Shown here: one piece after another, positions 36,201-44,928 of the stretch | Layout: every line of letters begins with the position of its first letter | Numbering within the stretch: position 1 is the first letter of the stretch | DNA from: Gammaproteobacteria bacterium | GTDB taxonomy: Bacteria; Pseudomonadota; Gammaproteobacteria; SZUA-229 | Length of the DNA stretch: 64,000 nucleotides | Assembly (NCBI GenBank): GCA_030148865.1 | Contig: JASBSR010000041.1 | Coordinates: forward strand, 1-64,000 | Direction of reading: 5' to 3' | Position numbers and translations under genes: made by a program | Notes under the pieces: generated by a model | Told to the model about the DNA's origin: nothing | What the model saw: the letters and a program-made list of their open reading frames with translations, nothing else | Database searches by the model: none

Positions 36201-36635
36201 TCAGCCAGTCATGACGTGTTCGTATGCTTTACGCAGTAATTCAAGTTCGACGTCGCTGAGATCGCGCGCCTGAGGGAGATCAATGAACTGCGCATTGATT
36301 TTTTCAATCTGCTCAAACGGCGGGTCCATGGTGATAAGCTCAGTTAAATACACCTGCACCGTGCCATCCTTGGTGTCAACACGCGCATGATAATCACCCT
36401 CAATTTTCAATGCTTCGATATCCAGACCCAGGCGCTTGCAGGCGTTTTGTTTGAGCTGCGCGGGATGCATGACAACGGTATCATCTTCTTCATCTATTCG
36501 AATAGCACTATCAATCAGCTGTGACAAGACAGGCAGTGGTTCGAATGCGCACACACTGCCGCTGTCGAATTTCAGGAAACAAAGACGCGCGCTGGCTCTA
36601 TGTTTATGATAGAAAATCAATCGACTTCCATTCAT
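36201..36635 (-). CDS. Unrecognised 144-residue protein, last gene of nifE operon
   Basis: The acidic protein has a beta-rich N-terminus (SRLIFYHKHRASARLCFLKF) and the segments VVMHPAQLKQNACKRLGLD and VQVYLTELITMDPPFEQ. No family is recognised. Its ATG overlaps the stop of the 82-residue gene in an ATGA, so it is translationally coupled to the end of a chain of nif genes. It may handle or sense something tied to nitrogenase assembly; that is inference from position only. Confidence 0.68.
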   Translation of the reverse strand: MNGSRLIFYHKHRASARLCFLKFDSGSVCAFEPLPVLSQLIDSAIRIDEEDDTVVMHPAQLKQNACKRLGLDIEALKIEGDYHARVDTKDGTVQVYLTELITMDPPFEQIEKINAQFIDLPQARDLSDVELELLRKAYEHVMTG

Positions 36636-36880
36636 AGCACTGCTTCACAACCTGGCCGCGCATCCCACAGATTTTTGAAGCGACTGTCCAGCCAGGAAAG
36701 TTTTTCATCCAGCGACAGCAATTCGATCACTTGTGGAAAGCGTTTACCGGGATTGGACACATACCATCTTTCCATGGCCTCTTTCAACCGGTCGCGCCTG
36801 ATCACTGTATCACTGATTGCAGAACGAATCTCTGCCAGCTCCTGATCTTCGGTATTTATTGCTTTTTGTAATTGCATCAT
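36632..36880 (-). CDS. Unrecognised 82-residue coiled-coil-like protein
   Basis: The first 45 residues are a heptad-rich charged helix (QKAINTEDQELAEIRSAISD), followed by WYVSNPGKRFPQVIELL and a second short helix. The start overlaps the stop of the 123-residue gene (TAATG). No family is recognised. Its size suggests a small adaptor. Confidence 0.66.
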   Translation of the reverse strand: MMQLQKAINTEDQELAEIRSAISDTVIRRDRLKEAMERWYVSNPGKRFPQVIELLSLDEKLSWLDSRFKNLWDARPGCEAVL

Positions 36881-37251
36881 TAGCTAACACTCGGCAGTAA
36901 CCGTAATTCGGATTTGAGTTGCTGGTCATTACCCCAGGCGGTAACCGCCTCGATAAACCACTGTGGTTTGGTCGGGTGCTCACTGATGACATCATATTCA
37001 GCAAAAAAAGTGCCATCACTGTGGAACAGGATCTCGCCCTGCTTGTGGCCACGCGGATCAGACCAGGTACCTATTAAGGCATAACTGCCATCATACACAT
37101 CACGGCTGAGCTTGAACTGTGCACGTTGCAACGAAGGATCGATGCGATTCACCGGCAAACCGGATTTAAAAACTTCCTGGCACAGCGCATTGCAAATTGA
37201 TTCTCCCAGAGCTCTCACATGGCCGATACGTTCGTTTACATCTGAAGTCAT
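36880..37251 (-). CDS. Unrecognised 123-residue protein in nifE operon
   Basis: The protein has a helical start and a beta-rich second half: YDGSYALIGTWSDPRGHKQGE, ILFHSDGTFFAEYDV, then PQWFIEAVTAWG. No family is recognised. It starts with ATGA overlap after the TPR gene. Two Cys lie close together (CNALCQE). Confidence 0.68.
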   Translation of the reverse strand: MTSDVNERIGHVRALGESICNALCQEVFKSGLPVNRIDPSLQRAQFKLSRDVYDGSYALIGTWSDPRGHKQGEILFHSDGTFFAEYDVISEHPTKPQWFIEAVTAWGNDQQLKSELRLLPSVS

Positions 37252-37748
37252 ACTGCCTCCTCGAATGTTGCTGCCAGCAGTCCCATGATCACCGAGCCAC
37301 CCACCTGATCCTGCGGATCGAGCTGAGCCAGCATTGCCAGCGGCTGTTTTGCACCTTCGCTATCGCCCTTGCGCATGCGGATAAATCCAAGTGCTTTCAA
37401 ACTGTAAAGATACAGCCGTGCGGGTGAGCCAAAACTGTTCCAGTCAGTCGATGTTTCATTTAGCTTCCTCCAGTCGCGTTCGAAACCACCGGTATCCGCA
37501 GCGCGTTGCAGAGCATCGAGAGCGATCTGCTCGGCTTCATCAATATAACCACGATAAAAGCAGAACTTGTACAGTGCGACATACACTTCGATCTGGTCCG
37601 GATCGAGCTCACACGCCTGATACAAAAAAGCTCGTGAACGTTCAAAATCTTCTGCACAGGCCACTGCATTTTGCAGGCACTGGTTTACTTCCGGACGAAT
37701 CTCGCGTGCAAATACCACACGCTCATCCAGCACTGCAAGCTGCGCCAT
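37248..37748 (-). CDS. TPR-like nif-associated protein (paralogue 2)
   Basis: The 166-residue protein has helical repeats SRAFLYQACELDPDQIEVYV and YLYSLKALGFIRMRKGDSEG, then LAQLDPQDQVGGSV. The same block order is found in the product of 25753-26295. It starts two bases after fesI and overlaps the next gene. Likely a protein-protein adaptor in nitrogenase assembly or protection; the target is unknown. Confidence 0.72.
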   Translation of the reverse strand: MAQLAVLDERVVFAREIRPEVNQCLQNAVACAEDFERSRAFLYQACELDPDQIEVYVALYKFCFYRGYIDEAEQIALDALQRAADTGGFERDWRKLNETSTDWNSFGSPARLYLYSLKALGFIRMRKGDSEGAKQPLAMLAQLDPQDQVGGSVIMGLLAATFEEAV

Positions 37749-37750
37749 GT

Positions 37751-38077
37751 TTAACTCCAGATTTTGGCTGGCATCAACAAGGAATCAACTGGCGCGTTTC
37801 CCAGCAGGTGTTCATTGATGATAGTGTTGACATCGTCCTTGCTGACACCGCCATACATCACCCCTTCCGGATAAACCAGCACGGTCGGGCCTTCGCCGCA
37901 TGGTCCTATGCAACCGGTTGCAGTCACCTGTATTTTCTCGAACAGCTCTTTTTGCTGCACCTGCCAGAGAAATTCTTCCATGACAGCAGCGCAGCCTTTC
38001 TCGGCGCAGGAGCCACGCGGGTGTCCCGCCGGACGTTGCTGAGTACAGACGAATACGTGTTTTTCAGGTTTTGACAT
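37751..38077 (-). CDS. fesI: Shethna protein I, thioredoxin-like [2Fe-2S] ferredoxin
   Basis: The 108-residue protein matches A. vinelandii FeSI: HVFVCTQQRPAGHPRGSC (Cys11, Cys24) and TGCIGPC (Cys56, Cys60), then VLVYPEGVMYGGV. The four ligands hold one [2Fe-2S] cluster in a thioredoxin fold. An extra Cys29 is present. Its exact redox partner in nitrogen fixation is unsettled. Note that FeSI and FeSII are both encoded in this window, in different nif operons. Confidence 0.88.
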   Translation of the reverse strand: MSKPEKHVFVCTQQRPAGHPRGSCAEKGCAAVMEEFLWQVQQKELFEKIQVTATGCIGPCGEGPTVLVYPEGVMYGGVSKDDVNTIINEHLLGNAPVDSLLMPAKIWS

Positions 38078-38093
38078 TGGCTAATCTCTATGT

Positions 38094-38426
38094 TCAGGCA
38101 ACAACAGGTTGCGGCTGGTGTGACATACAGTTTTTCGGGCATACACGCGAACAGGCTTCGCAGCCAATACAATCCATGAGATTCTTAAGCGACATCACCA
38201 TCGATGTGTCATCTGAAAAACCATCGTCATCATCGTCATAGTAATCGTCTTCGTAATCATCGTCGTCCGCGGCTGTGGCTTCTTCGCGTTCCACCAGGTC
38301 GAACACGTCGCGCGGGCAGGCCTTGAAACAACGCCCACAACCGATGCAGTTGCTCTGGTTGAGCTCGGTGATAAATGCGGGCACCCATTCGACACCTCCG
38401 CGAGTTACGCCTGTTATATTGCTCAT
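38094..38426 (-). CDS. fdxB: nif-specific ferredoxin III (FdxB-like) with acidic loop
   Basis: The 110-residue protein begins with the family signature TRGGVEWVPAFI. Cluster motifs are Cys27, 30, 33, 37 and Cys86, 89, 92, 96. Between them, residues 48-73 are mostly Asp, Glu and Tyr (for example DDDDYEDDYYDDDDDG). Relatives have an acidic spacer, but this one is unusually dense. The ATG at 38426 overlaps the previous stop (ATGA); the longer frame to 38507 lies inside that gene. Confidence 0.88.
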   Translation of the reverse strand: MSNITGVTRGGVEWVPAFITELNQSNCIGCGRCFKACPRDVFDLVEREEATAADDDDYEDDYYDDDDDGFSDDTSMVMSLKNLMDCIGCEACSRVCPKNCMSHQPQPVVA

Positions 38427-38650
38427 GCTTCTGTTCCACTCGATTCCGTTTCTGCGGCTATTAATTCTGAGTTCAGTTTTTCCCACACCTGACAGGCCGC
38501 ATAACATTCATCTGCCGTGGCAGGCAGTTTTTTATACCCGGCTGGCAAGCTATCCTCGACCAGATCATGCAATTCACCGGCCTTTTCGGTTGCGATGCGT
38601 TTCGCCTTACGCACCTGTTTTTGCAGAGCTTTTAGTTCTTCTTCAGTCAT
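38423..38650 (-). CDS. CCE_0567-type small Rop-like nif protein
   Basis: The 75-residue, mainly helical protein (TEEELKALQKQVRKAKRIAT, LHDLVEDSLP) belongs to the small conserved family found between the DUF269 gene and ferredoxin III in nif clusters. The family dimerises like Rop; function unknown. It overlaps fdxB by four bases. Confidence 0.8.
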   Translation of the reverse strand: MTEEELKALQKQVRKAKRIATEKAGELHDLVEDSLPAGYKKLPATADECYAACQVWEKLNSELIAAETESSGTEA

Positions 38651-38673
38651 AGCGCTTCTCTTTCGGTTTTCGA

Positions 38674-39147
38674 TTACAGGTTGGCAGCATCTTTGTACTG
38701 GTTGACCATTTCCAGCGCATTTGAGAGTATCTTGTCAGCGTCCTCTTTCATTTTCGCCAGCGAGACAAACCCAAAACGGTGCACATCGCGCAATGTTCTG
38801 TCCATCACAATCAGCTTGCCAACACTGATAATGACGCGACCAAAACCTTCGTGACTAAGATTAAGCATTGGCACAGCCATCAGACCGCATTCTTTTTCTA
38901 TCGTCGCGGCGAGTGCGTTATAAAACACTTTTAGACGCGCCACGGTAACATCATCCGGATCACCGATGACCGGGATTTCGCGCTTGCGTTCCCTGGTCAA
39001 TATAAACGGATCAAGAATTTTGCTAACACTCCATTCGTCATAGGTGCCATAAGAATCGATAGCGCGCATCTGGCGCACCATTTCTGTGACGAATGCGGTA
39101 TCAAGAACCGGATCGTCCTCAGTAATTACCAGTGCTGCTTCACTCAT
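38674..39147 (-). CDS. NifX-associated protein, DUF269 family
   Basis: The 157-residue protein has FVTEMVRQMRAIDSYGTYDE and the C-terminal GRVIISVGKLIVMDRTLRDVHRFGF block (given here in part), the hallmark of DUF269 proteins that accompany nifX in most nif clusters. Its role in FeMo-co synthesis is presumed from conservation. Confidence 0.87.
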   Translation of the reverse strand: MSEAALVITEDDPVLDTAFVTEMVRQMRAIDSYGTYDEWSVSKILDPFILTRERKREIPVIGDPDDVTVARLKVFYNALAATIEKECGLMAVPMLNLSHEGFGRVIISVGKLIVMDRTLRDVHRFGFVSLAKMKEDADKILSNALEMVNQYKDAANL

Positions 39148-39153
39148 TTATAT

Positions 39154-39645
39154 TTACCTCTGTGTATTTTTAAAATCAACCACGACAGTATGGCTACCAA
39201 CCTTGCGTAATAAAACGATCGCATCTGATGGATTGCGCGAGCGAATTACGCTGGCAAGTCGAATTCCGCAGTACAACCCAGTCATACTTCCCAAAACAAC
39301 AAACACATTGCCGTAACCTGCAAGCGATATCATCATCGCAAAACCAAGCATGGATAACATGGGCACCATATAGGCCAACAAAGCGGTTCGCATCAATGAG
39401 GACTCAGGAATACCTATAATGACCTCATCTCCAGGACGCAACTGCAAATCATGTTTTAAACGTATCGCATTACTGCGCGTTTTGAATACTTTGGCCAGAG
39501 ATGATGTGCCGCAACTCTCGCCAACACCACACTGCCCACATGCTGATTTGCGCTCGGTTTCGACCAGCGCACTGGTATCGTCCGATTCAATCACCCTGCC
39601 GGCTTGTTCGAGCATGCTGTAAACAATTTCACTCCCCTGGCTCAT
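39154..39645 (-). CDS. RseC/MucC-family membrane protein in nif operon
   Basis: The 163-residue protein has the RseC N-terminal signature: ALVETERKSACGQCGVGESC, with Cys residues able to form a cluster or disulfide, then GDEVIIGIPE, followed by two transmembrane helices (LLAYMVPMLSMLGFAMMISL and the next). In E. coli RseC works with RsxABCDGE, an Rnf homologue, to keep SoxR reduced. Here it overlaps nifX (ATGA) and a nif-type rnf operon is in the same region, so it may serve Rnf or a redox loop of nitrogenase. Confidence 0.78.
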   Translation of the reverse strand: MSQGSEIVYSMLEQAGRVIESDDTSALVETERKSACGQCGVGESCGTSSLAKVFKTRSNAIRLKHDLQLRPGDEVIIGIPESSLMRTALLAYMVPMLSMLGFAMMISLAGYGNVFVVLGSMTGLYCGIRLASVIRSRNPSDAIVLLRKVGSHTVVVDFKNTQR

Positions 39646-40130
39646 TCATCCCACCCTTGCTGTTCCATTTCCGCAAAGCGATTGGGATCAACTGGTTTCT
39701 GTGCTTCGATTGCGCGTGCTAACCATGTGGCCGGACCAGAATGCAACTCTTCCTGCACCGATTCGAGTAAATCACTGATAGCTGTACCAGACGCAACCTT
39801 GACCGGCTGTATGTTATTTGCTTTCAGTTTTGCCACTGCGGAAGACCCTACCGCCTGTGAATACACCGCGGCACAACCGCCGAGCACTTTTATTTTTTCT
39901 TCCAGCTTGTCTTCATTACCATCCTGCTCAAGCTGCCCAAACTGAACCGCTTCCAGCATGCGAATCTGTTCTAGATCCACAGCATAGATCACGAACGATT
40001 CAGCTGAACCGAAATGCTGGTTAACATGTTCCATGTCCGTACTCGCAAATGCCATCTTCAGGCTGGTCACTTCCATCTGCGTAGCCTCAGTGCTGTTGTC
40101 CACGATGCTCAGGCGACGTTTCAGAGACAT
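39642..40130 (-). CDS. nifX: NifX, FeMo-co precursor carrier
   Basis: The 162-residue protein has the NafY/NifX core: [36 protein letters not shown], and an Ala-rich C-terminal [10 protein letters not shown]. NifX binds NifB-co and VK-cluster during transfer to NifEN. The ATG at 40130 has GGAG upstream and overlaps the nifN end by 44 bases; the frame runs back to 40298 inside nifN, but that part is a nifN shadow. Confidence 0.9.
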   Translation of the reverse strand: MSLKRRLSIVDNSTEATQMEVTSLKMAFASTDMEHVNQHFGSAESFVIYAVDLEQIRMLEAVQFGQLEQDGNEDKLEEKIKVLGGCAAVYSQAVGSSAVAKLKANNIQPVKVASGTAISDLLESVQEELHSGPATWLARAIEAQKPVDPNRFAEMEQQGWDE

Positions 40131-41541
40131 GATGTAACTCCGGTGTTTGTATACTTGATGGTGTCGAACTGCGTTTTTGTGACAGAACCGAGTGATACGG
40201 GTGAATTTCACCGCGTTCAAGGTCAAGCAATATATTGGCAAGATCGAACAGTGTCTGTTTTGTGCCCTGGTAACCAATCCACACCCGCTGAAAACCACCG
40301 AGCAAATCGTATTGCGGAAAGCCGACGCGTAACAGCGGAATAGACATCCGCCGAGACAGTTCGGCAGCGTGTGAATTACTGATCAACAATTCCGCATCGT
40401 ATTCGACTGCAAGCTTTTCCAGATCTTCAAGATCGCCCAGCTTGACCTTTTCCGCTGCTACCGATTTAAGAATCGGCGCATTTGCCGGTGCGACCGCAGC
40501 CACGGTTTTTGCACCCATATCGGTGAGCAAATGACTAAAACCATAGAGCAGATCGGGATCGGCTGCGATCGCAACCCGGGTCATGCCCAGCATGAAATGG
40601 GTATCCAGCATCGCATCCTGTAACTGTGCGCGACCGCGTTCGAGTCTTTCCGGCACGGGTTCGCCAGAAATCTCACTCAGCGCATGCACCAATGCATCGA
40701 CCGCTTCGAGGCCCATGAGATGCTCAAAACGCCAGTCGGGTACTGCGGTTCTTTGCGCCAGCAAATCGGCGGCTTTATACATCGATGCACCGACAACTAT
40801 CGTCGCCAGCGAATTACCCAGTTCAGATATTTCACTGACTGCGGTGCCACCGATGGTGAGTGGACTGAAATCACTATCGGTCAGATGACCGTCTAATGAA
40901 TCGGAAAGATCTGGCACCAGCACCGGACGCAGACCAAAGGATTCGATCATTTCTTTCAATACTTCAAGATCGCCGGGAGTCAGAAACGAGCCCACTAACA
41001 CTGTCACCTGTTTTTTACGTAGACCCGGCCTGGTGGCTGCGACATCAGCAAGCGGCACCATAACATCGATCAGTGCATTCACCGCTGCAGCAAAACCTGA
41101 TTCAGTGCAGCCGCTGTAATCGGGTGTAGAAACGGCGATTACCGGAATATGACCGAACTGCGGGTATTTCTTGCGAAAATCACCCACTGCCATGTGAATG
41201 TCGCTGCCCTGAGTTTCTGCCAGCCCGGTGGTGGGCACACCAACCATTGCGGGTGCGGATTTTTCACAAATTGCTTTTAGACCTTCGACCACATTGTCTT
41301 CCGAACCCATCACCGAACTGACCTGATCCATCGCGGTGGTCTGTAAGGGTATCGGTTCGCGAAAGTGGCGCACAAAGAATACTTTGCCGAAAGCAGTGCA
41401 TCCCTGCGAACCATGCAACATCGGAATCGAGCGATTAAAACCAAGAAACGCCAGTGCCGCGCCGATAGTCGAACTGGATTTTAGCGGACTGACCGACAGC
41501 GCTTTGTTGCGCTTGTCTATCTGTGTTTTGCCTTCGCTCAT
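40087..41541 (-). CDS. nifN: NifN, FeMo-co scaffold beta subunit
   Basis: The 484-residue protein is related to Nif[32 protein letters not shown] (given in part), [15 protein letters not shown] and [15 protein letters not shown]. With NifE it matures the NifB-co cluster into FeMo-co. It overlaps nifE in an ATGA. Confidence 0.93.
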   Translation of the reverse strand: MSEGKTQIDKRNKALSVSPLKSSSTIGAALAFLGFNRSIPMLHGSQGCTAFGKVFFVRHFREPIPLQTTAMDQVSSVMGSEDNVVEGLKAICEKSAPAMVGVPTTGLAETQGSDIHMAVGDFRKKYPQFGHIPVIAVSTPDYSGCTESGFAAAVNALIDVMVPLADVAATRPGLRKKQVTVLVGSFLTPGDLEVLKEMIESFGLRPVLVPDLSDSLDGHLTDSDFSPLTIGGTAVSEISELGNSLATIVVGASMYKAADLLAQRTAVPDWRFEHLMGLEAVDALVHALSEISGEPVPERLERGRAQLQDAMLDTHFMLGMTRVAIAADPDLLYGFSHLLTDMGAKTVAAVAPANAPILKSVAAEKVKLGDLEDLEKLAVEYDAELLISNSHAAELSRRMSIPLLRVGFPQYDLLGGFQRVWIGYQGTKQTLFDLANILLDLERGEIHPYHSVLSQKRSSTPSSIQTPELHHVSETSPEHRGQQH

Positions 41542-43025
41542 ACCGAAAGCTCCGCAGTATGCGCTTCGCTGGCGACCGTCTCAGCAGAATGCATGTTGTC
41601 AGCAGAAATATCTTCGGCCACAGATTCGATCCTTGCACTGGCTGAATGTTTACCCGCCCAGGGCGCGGGTTTGCGTACCGCTTCCCACACCGGGCTTTGC
41701 AGTGTCAATGCCAGCTGGCGCGCAAGTTCGATCATGCCAGTGTAACCTGCATAACCGAAATCGCGTTCCTGGTTGATATCCAGAAATGGAATACGCGCTT
41801 TCAAAGCGGTGTACATATTGCGACCGCCTGCGATCAGCACATCCACTTTCTGATCACGCACCAGGTTGAGCAAAGAGCGCGGATTACCGTCTTCGATCAT
41901 TTGCACATCGTCGCCCATCAGTTCGCGAATGCGCGCCTTGTCTTCTTCGGTTGATTTTTTGGTGCCAGTGGCAACCACGTGCATACCCAGATCCTGCAAG
42001 GCAGAAATCACCGACCACGATTTCACACCGCCAGTGTAGAGCAATACGCGTTTGCCTCGTAATTTTTCCCGCCACAGTTCGAGCGCTTCATCGATACGCT
42101 TTTCTTCGCGCGCGATCAAAGCTTCGGTGCGCGCGGTCAGATCATCATCTTCGATCAAACGCGCAAACTCGCGTAACGCCTGTGAGACATCAGACACGCC
42201 ATAAAAACTGCCTTCGAACCAGCGCGTGCCGAACGAATCTTTTAACTTGCGCGCGACATTGATCATCGCCTTGGAGCACACCATCATGTTAACTTCAGCG
42301 CGGTGCATGGTCTGCACTTCACGAAAACGCGCATCACCCGACAGGGTGCACAACACGCGAATGCCGAGTTCATCGAGCAAAGGCATAATGTGCCAGAGCT
42401 CGCCTGCAATATTGTATTCACCAATCAGATTAACATCGTGAATCTTGACACCTGGCAGCACTGCGTTTTCAGGTATCGGGTCGGGCTCGCGATTGCCGAT
42501 CACATAACGCACCATGGCTTCACCGGCGATGCGATTGCCCAGATTCTTGGTGCCGTAAAACCCTGCGGCATCAACCGGCACCACCGGCACACCCCAGCGT
42601 TCTTCGGCAGCCTTGCACACCGCGCCGACATCATCGCCCACTAGCGCGGGTACGCAGGTGTTGTAAACGAATACCGCCTGTGGATTGTGATCTTCGACCG
42701 CCTGCTTGATAGAATGGAACAGTCGTTTTTCGCCACGACCCATGATCACATCCTGTTCGGTCAGGTCGGTGGTCATGCCGATGCGATAGAGCGTTTCGCC
42801 CGAAGAGCGCGTACCGCGGTTATCCCAGGAACTGCCCGCACAGGCGATCGAACCGTGCACGATATGCGCAACATCCGCAATCGGCAGCAATGCGATCTGC
42901 GCACCGTCAAACGCACAACCACCGGCAGTCGCGCCGGGCTTGGGTTTGGCGCAGCCCGATTTGGACTTCTTGTTGTGTGCACACGCTGGTTCGTCGAGTA
43001 GTTCGGCAATATCTTTGGCTTTCAT
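41538..43025 (-). CDS. nifE: NifE, FeMo-co scaffold alpha subunit
   Basis: The 495-residue protein is related to Nif[50 protein letters not shown] and [20 protein letters not shown]. The N-terminus has a [11 protein letters not shown] cysteine pair. The C-terminal 35 residues are Ala/Ser/Glu-rich. First gene of a twelve-gene coupled operon reaching 36201. Confidence 0.94.
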   Translation of the reverse strand: MKAKDIAELLDEPACAHNKKSKSGCAKPKPGATAGGCAFDGAQIALLPIADVAHIVHGSIACAGSSWDNRGTRSSGETLYRIGMTTDLTEQDVIMGRGEKRLFHSIKQAVEDHNPQAVFVYNTCVPALVGDDVGAVCKAAEERWGVPVVPVDAAGFYGTKNLGNRIAGEAMVRYVIGNREPDPIPENAVLPGVKIHDVNLIGEYNIAGELWHIMPLLDELGIRVLCTLSGDARFREVQTMHRAEVNMMVCSKAMINVARKLKDSFGTRWFEGSFYGVSDVSQALREFARLIEDDDLTARTEALIAREEKRIDEALELWREKLRGKRVLLYTGGVKSWSVISALQDLGMHVVATGTKKSTEEDKARIRELMGDDVQMIEDGNPRSLLNLVRDQKVDVLIAGGRNMYTALKARIPFLDINQERDFGYAGYTGMIELARQLALTLQSPVWEAVRKPAPWAGKHSASARIESVAEDISADNMHSAETVASEAHTAELSV

Positions 43026-43063
43026 GTGACCGCGCTGATAATGGTTGCTTGTAATGTTCTATC

Positions 43064-43139
43064 TGCAACTGCTGTGCCAACTGATATGCAACTGATTTAT
43101 ATGGTTATTCACCGAATCCATCTTGTCGTGTTTACGACA
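43064..43139 (-). promoter_or_regulatory. nifE sigma-54 promoter and NifA site
   Basis: On the minus strand 43064-43079 reads TGGCACAGCAGTTGCA, a near-perfect sigma-54 promoter 38 bp before nifE. Upstream, 43124-43139 is TGTCGTGTTTACGACA, an exact and largely palindromic TGT-N10-ACA site. Confidence 0.87.
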
Positions 43140-43312
43140 ATTGCCGCGTCTTCAGAGCCGGGCTTGCAGCATCTCAGACATGGCCAGGGGGAGTGAATGA
43201 CAGCGCAGACTTCGCGCTGAAAGACAGTTATGGATACCGTCGAAGACCAGTGCCATGATTAAATTTCACACTTGTCTGAAATTTATTCGTGTTAACAGCC
43301 TTTCAGCCTGAT

Positions 43313-43422
43313 TGTCGTATACATGACATAAGCCACGATCCACCAGGCCCCCCAAATTTCCCGATATTTCACGTTCAAATCAGTGAGTTACAAATCCAGC
43401 CGAAAGTGGCACGTGACTTGCA
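43313..43422 (+). promoter_or_regulatory. Rhodanese-trmO sigma-54 promoter and NifA site
   Basis: 43407-43422 reads TGGCACGTGACTTGCA on the plus strand, 40 bp before the rhodanese ATG. An exact TGT-N10-ACA (TGTCGTATACATGACA) lies at 43313-43328. So the divergent nifE and rhodanese units each have their own promoter and enhancer. Confidence 0.82.
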
Positions 43423-43462
43423 TTTATGAAACCAGTTTTTATTAGAATGAGTGAATTGCAAT

Positions 43463-43768
43463 ATGAGCTACCGAAATATTTATGCCGACCAGATTGAGGC
43501 ATTTCTGAAACAGCCCGACACCGTTGCACTTGATATACGTGATTATCACAGTTATGCGAAGGGGCACCTGCAGGGCGCCGAACATGCGGACGAACAGTGT
43601 ATGAGCAAGCTGATCCGCAAACGTAAGGAAAAACCCCAGGTACTCGTGTATTGTTACCATGGTACATTGAGCCGTGATTTTGCTGCACTGGTACACAACC
43701 TCGGTTTTGAACACGTGTACCATCTCGAGGGTGGATATAATTCCTGGAGCCAGGTTGCCGGCACTTGA
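43463..43768 (+). CDS. Single-domain rhodanese (RhdN/GlpE type)
   Basis: The 101-residue sulfurtransferase has the active-site loop CYHGTLS with its catalytic Cys, preceded by VALDIRDYHSYAKGHLQGAE. It moves sulfane sulfur. A. vinelandii carries rhdN near nifQ; here the gene is divergent from nifE and has its own NifA-type promoter, so it probably supports Fe-S cluster demand. The ATG at 43463 is preferred over the GTG at 43451. Confidence 0.85.
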   Translation: MSYRNIYADQIEAFLKQPDTVALDIRDYHSYAKGHLQGAEHADEQCMSKLIRKRKEKPQVLVYCYHGTLSRDFAALVHNLGFEHVYHLEGGYNSWSQVAGT

Positions 43769-44243
43769 ACTCAACCCCATCGGTGTCGTTCACACGCCAT
43801 GGAAAGTAACCGCAGGCATGCCCATCCAGCCCGTAGGCGCCGCCGAAATCACTGGCACGGTTGAAGTGCTGGAGGAGTACCGCGCAGGCTTAAAAGACCT
43901 CGACGGTTTCTCGCATATTATTCTGCTCTATCATTTTCACCGCAGCAAAGATTATAAACTGAGTATCGTGCCTTTCATGGACACCCAGCCACGCGGCCTG
44001 TTCGCAACACGCGCACCCAATAGACCCAATCCCATTGGAGTGTCCATCGTGCGCCTGAATGCAGTGGTCGATGGCATATTGCATATCAGCAATGTCGATA
44101 TACTGGACAGCACACCCTTGCTGGATATCAAACCCTATGTGCGCGTTTTCGATCAGCAAAGCGATGTTCGCTCTGGCTGGGTCGATAATGCGATGAAAGG
44201 CGTTGCTGAGCATACTGCGGATGACAGGTTTAGAAAGGAGTGA
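43755..44243 (+). CDS. trmO: TrmO/TsaA-type (UPF0066) SAM-dependent methyltransferase
   Basis: The 162-residue TsaA-domain protein has IGVVHTPW, DLDGFSHIILLYHFHRS and GLFATRAPNRPNPIGVSIVRL, the core motifs of TrmO, which N6-methylates t6A37 of tRNA-Thr. The first residues are best read from a TTG at 43755 with GGAG upstream, overlapping the rhodanese stop. TsaA-domain genes recur in nif clusters, and here the gene shares a NifA promoter; a nif-specific substrate is possible. Confidence 0.8.
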   Translation: MPALELNPIGVVHTPWKVTAGMPIQPVGAAEITGTVEVLEEYRAGLKDLDGFSHIILLYHFHRSKDYKLSIVPFMDTQPRGLFATRAPNRPNPIGVSIVRLNAVVDGILHISNVDILDSTPLLDIKPYVRVFDQQSDVRSGWVDNAMKGVAEHTADDRFRKE

Positions 44244-44928
44244 AATCTAATGTAATATCCGACATTCCAACTTTCTGTCTAATTCAATGTTAGTCTCTCA
44301 TAATATAAACGGATCAAGTAATCATATGAAGTACGGAAAATAGAGGTTAAAGACAAGCTATAATAATACCAATGAAAAGATAGCCATTAACCCCCGCCAG
44401 TTTAGCAACAGCAGCGTATTAAAACACTATTAGGTATAGTCGAACAGCAATACTTTAAAGGTGTAAGCGATAATAACTTATTAACTATTTCCATCACAAA
44501 AGAAAATGGAGCAACATGGCTTAGCGATGAAGGTCGACAGAATAAGTCGCAAAGCTAAAATATAATTACAAAATACCAACTGTTTGTGAAATGCCTGAAG
44601 TTACTGTTAAAAGCATTAGTTTCTTAGAATTACTTAAATGAATTTTATTTAATTAGCGCGGCAGGGCGCCTGATTTAGGTTTGCGCGCAGGACAGCGCGT
44701 CAAACCGACGCGTAGGCAAAGCGCTGCGAACCAGAACCCGAAGGGCAAGCTGTTTGGGCATTTCCCTTGTTGCTGTAGACAAAGAAAGTACCTCGCTCGT
44801 GGGTGCGGAGAACCCACAGCTTTTGATTTGTATATGTCAGAAACATGAATCCCGGCTCAAAAGCATACCGGGCTGACACAGGCTAAGAGAATAAACGTGC
44901 GGCGCATTACGGCTACGCCTAATGCGCC
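44244..44928. other. Non-coding AT-rich stretch with repeats
   Basis: The first 400 bases are AT-rich with stops in all frames and no recognisable gene. From about 44650 the base composition changes and holds a repeat block (44707-44728 resembles 46406-46427) and the second copy of the dispersed repeat at 44819. It separates trmO from the DadA-like gene. Confidence 0.5.
44819..44879. repeat. Dispersed repeat copy B
   Basis: This 61-bp copy matches 7021-7081 in length and outline: GCTTTTGATTT, then AATCCCGGCTC and CCGGGCTGACA. It sits 50 bp from the end of the DadA-like gene. Confidence 0.6.

Noticed and set aside
44244-44640. Possible small genes in the AT-rich stretch after trmO
   Set aside because: No frame of useful length, no ribosome site and no recognisable product; all frames are interrupted.
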